A model generated the notes under the pieces. It worked only from the letters and a program-made list of their open reading frames with translations, was not told the DNA's origin and ran no database searches. A stretch of DNA of 64,000 nt from CAZJLP01 sp964546955 (GTDB lineage: Bacteria; Verrucomicrobiota; Verrucomicrobiia; Opitutales; Opitutaceae), in assembly GCA_964546955.1 (NCBI GenBank), contig CAZJLP010000016.1:1-64000 (forward strand), written 5' to 3'. The translations under genes and the position numbers were made by a program. Each line of letters begins with the position of its first letter. Position 1 is the first letter of the stretch. This document shows positions 63,866 to 64,000 of this stretch, piece after piece.

Positions 63866-64000
63866 CGCTTCTTTGGTTCAAGATCGAGTCGCATCGAAAG
63901 AAATATCCGAACGATAGTGATTCGCAACGTAGGAGGTTCCGCCTGTCGCGAGCGCTCCACAAACAGCGCCGAGCGAGAACGAATTGGCGGAGGACAGGAG
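63866..64000. other. Window end, no gene seen
   Basis: Upstream region of the AIM24 gene. GAGCGAGAACGA at 63971-63982 resembles the start of a family A repeat arm (as at 5668-5679), and the window ends before this can be confirmed. Confidence 0.4.

Overview
The window reads as a chromosomal segment of a GC-rich, Gram-negative Verrucomicrobiota bacterium, most likely Opitutaceae-like. This is inference from gene content: a PEP-CTERM protein with autotransporter-type beta repeats, several ECF sigma factors carrying or coupled to membrane-anchored extracytoplasmic domains, KdsB (an LPS core gene), a polyphosphate glucokinase, a KamA-type radical SAM enzyme and many lipoprotein or secreted proteins. 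No rRNA, tRNA, CRISPR array, transposase or phage structural gene was recognised.

Layout. 1-5.6 kb: a secreted protein, an orphan CheY-like regulator, a hairpin-rich non-coding stretch, a sterol-desaturase-family enzyme between two copies of a 37-bp repeat, then an ECF sigma factor with a fused transmembrane and C-terminal domain, overlapped by a gene for a protein with the same C-terminal domain. 5.8-16.2 kb: a TMTC-like TPR membrane protein, a SnoaL protein, a two-kinase signalling operon, glyoxalase I, an OGG1-type glycosylase, a peptide-binding lipoprotein and a GYF-RDD membrane protein. 16.3-19.0 kb: ECF sigma plus a membrane VWA protein. 19.3-31.7 kb: a PEP-CTERM beta-repeat protein, tesA, ybbP without ybbA, a slyD-ppgK-oxidoreductase run, a LytS/LytTR pair, a lipoprotein with a transglutaminase-like triad, and pcm. 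31.7-39.3 kb: kamA, carA, kdsB, ptsH, tatD and an M32 carboxypeptidase. 39.4-51 kb: two DUF4097 beta-repeat proteins, an ArsC/Spx-like protein, secreted proteins, an EEP-family phosphodiesterase, a fused M16 protease and a long NMP-kinase-like protein. 51-58 kb: a third ECF module, then DUF1328, an AlgB-type sigma-54 activator, a KinB-type kinase and small membrane stress proteins (DUF883, holin-X/YqjE-like, a small basic protein, DUF3185). 58-64 kb: a U32 peptidase-family protein, a fourth ECF module ending in a PDZ protein, and an AIM24-family protein.

The main theme is envelope sensing. Four ECF modules of different architecture, three histidine-kinase systems and one orphan receiver occur in 64 kb. 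In each ECF module the sigma gene is followed closely, and usually with overlap, by a gene for a membrane-anchored or exported protein. A second theme is non-coding: the gaps hold at least four families of short palindromic or inverted repeats (near 5.6/41.5 kb, 37.7/45.1 kb, 42.6/63.0 kb and 19.0/34.0/37.6 kb), some with arms over 30 bp. No complete new defence or biosynthetic system was found. The strongest candidates for something undescribed are the membrane-tethered sigma factor with its paralogous partner and the repeat families.
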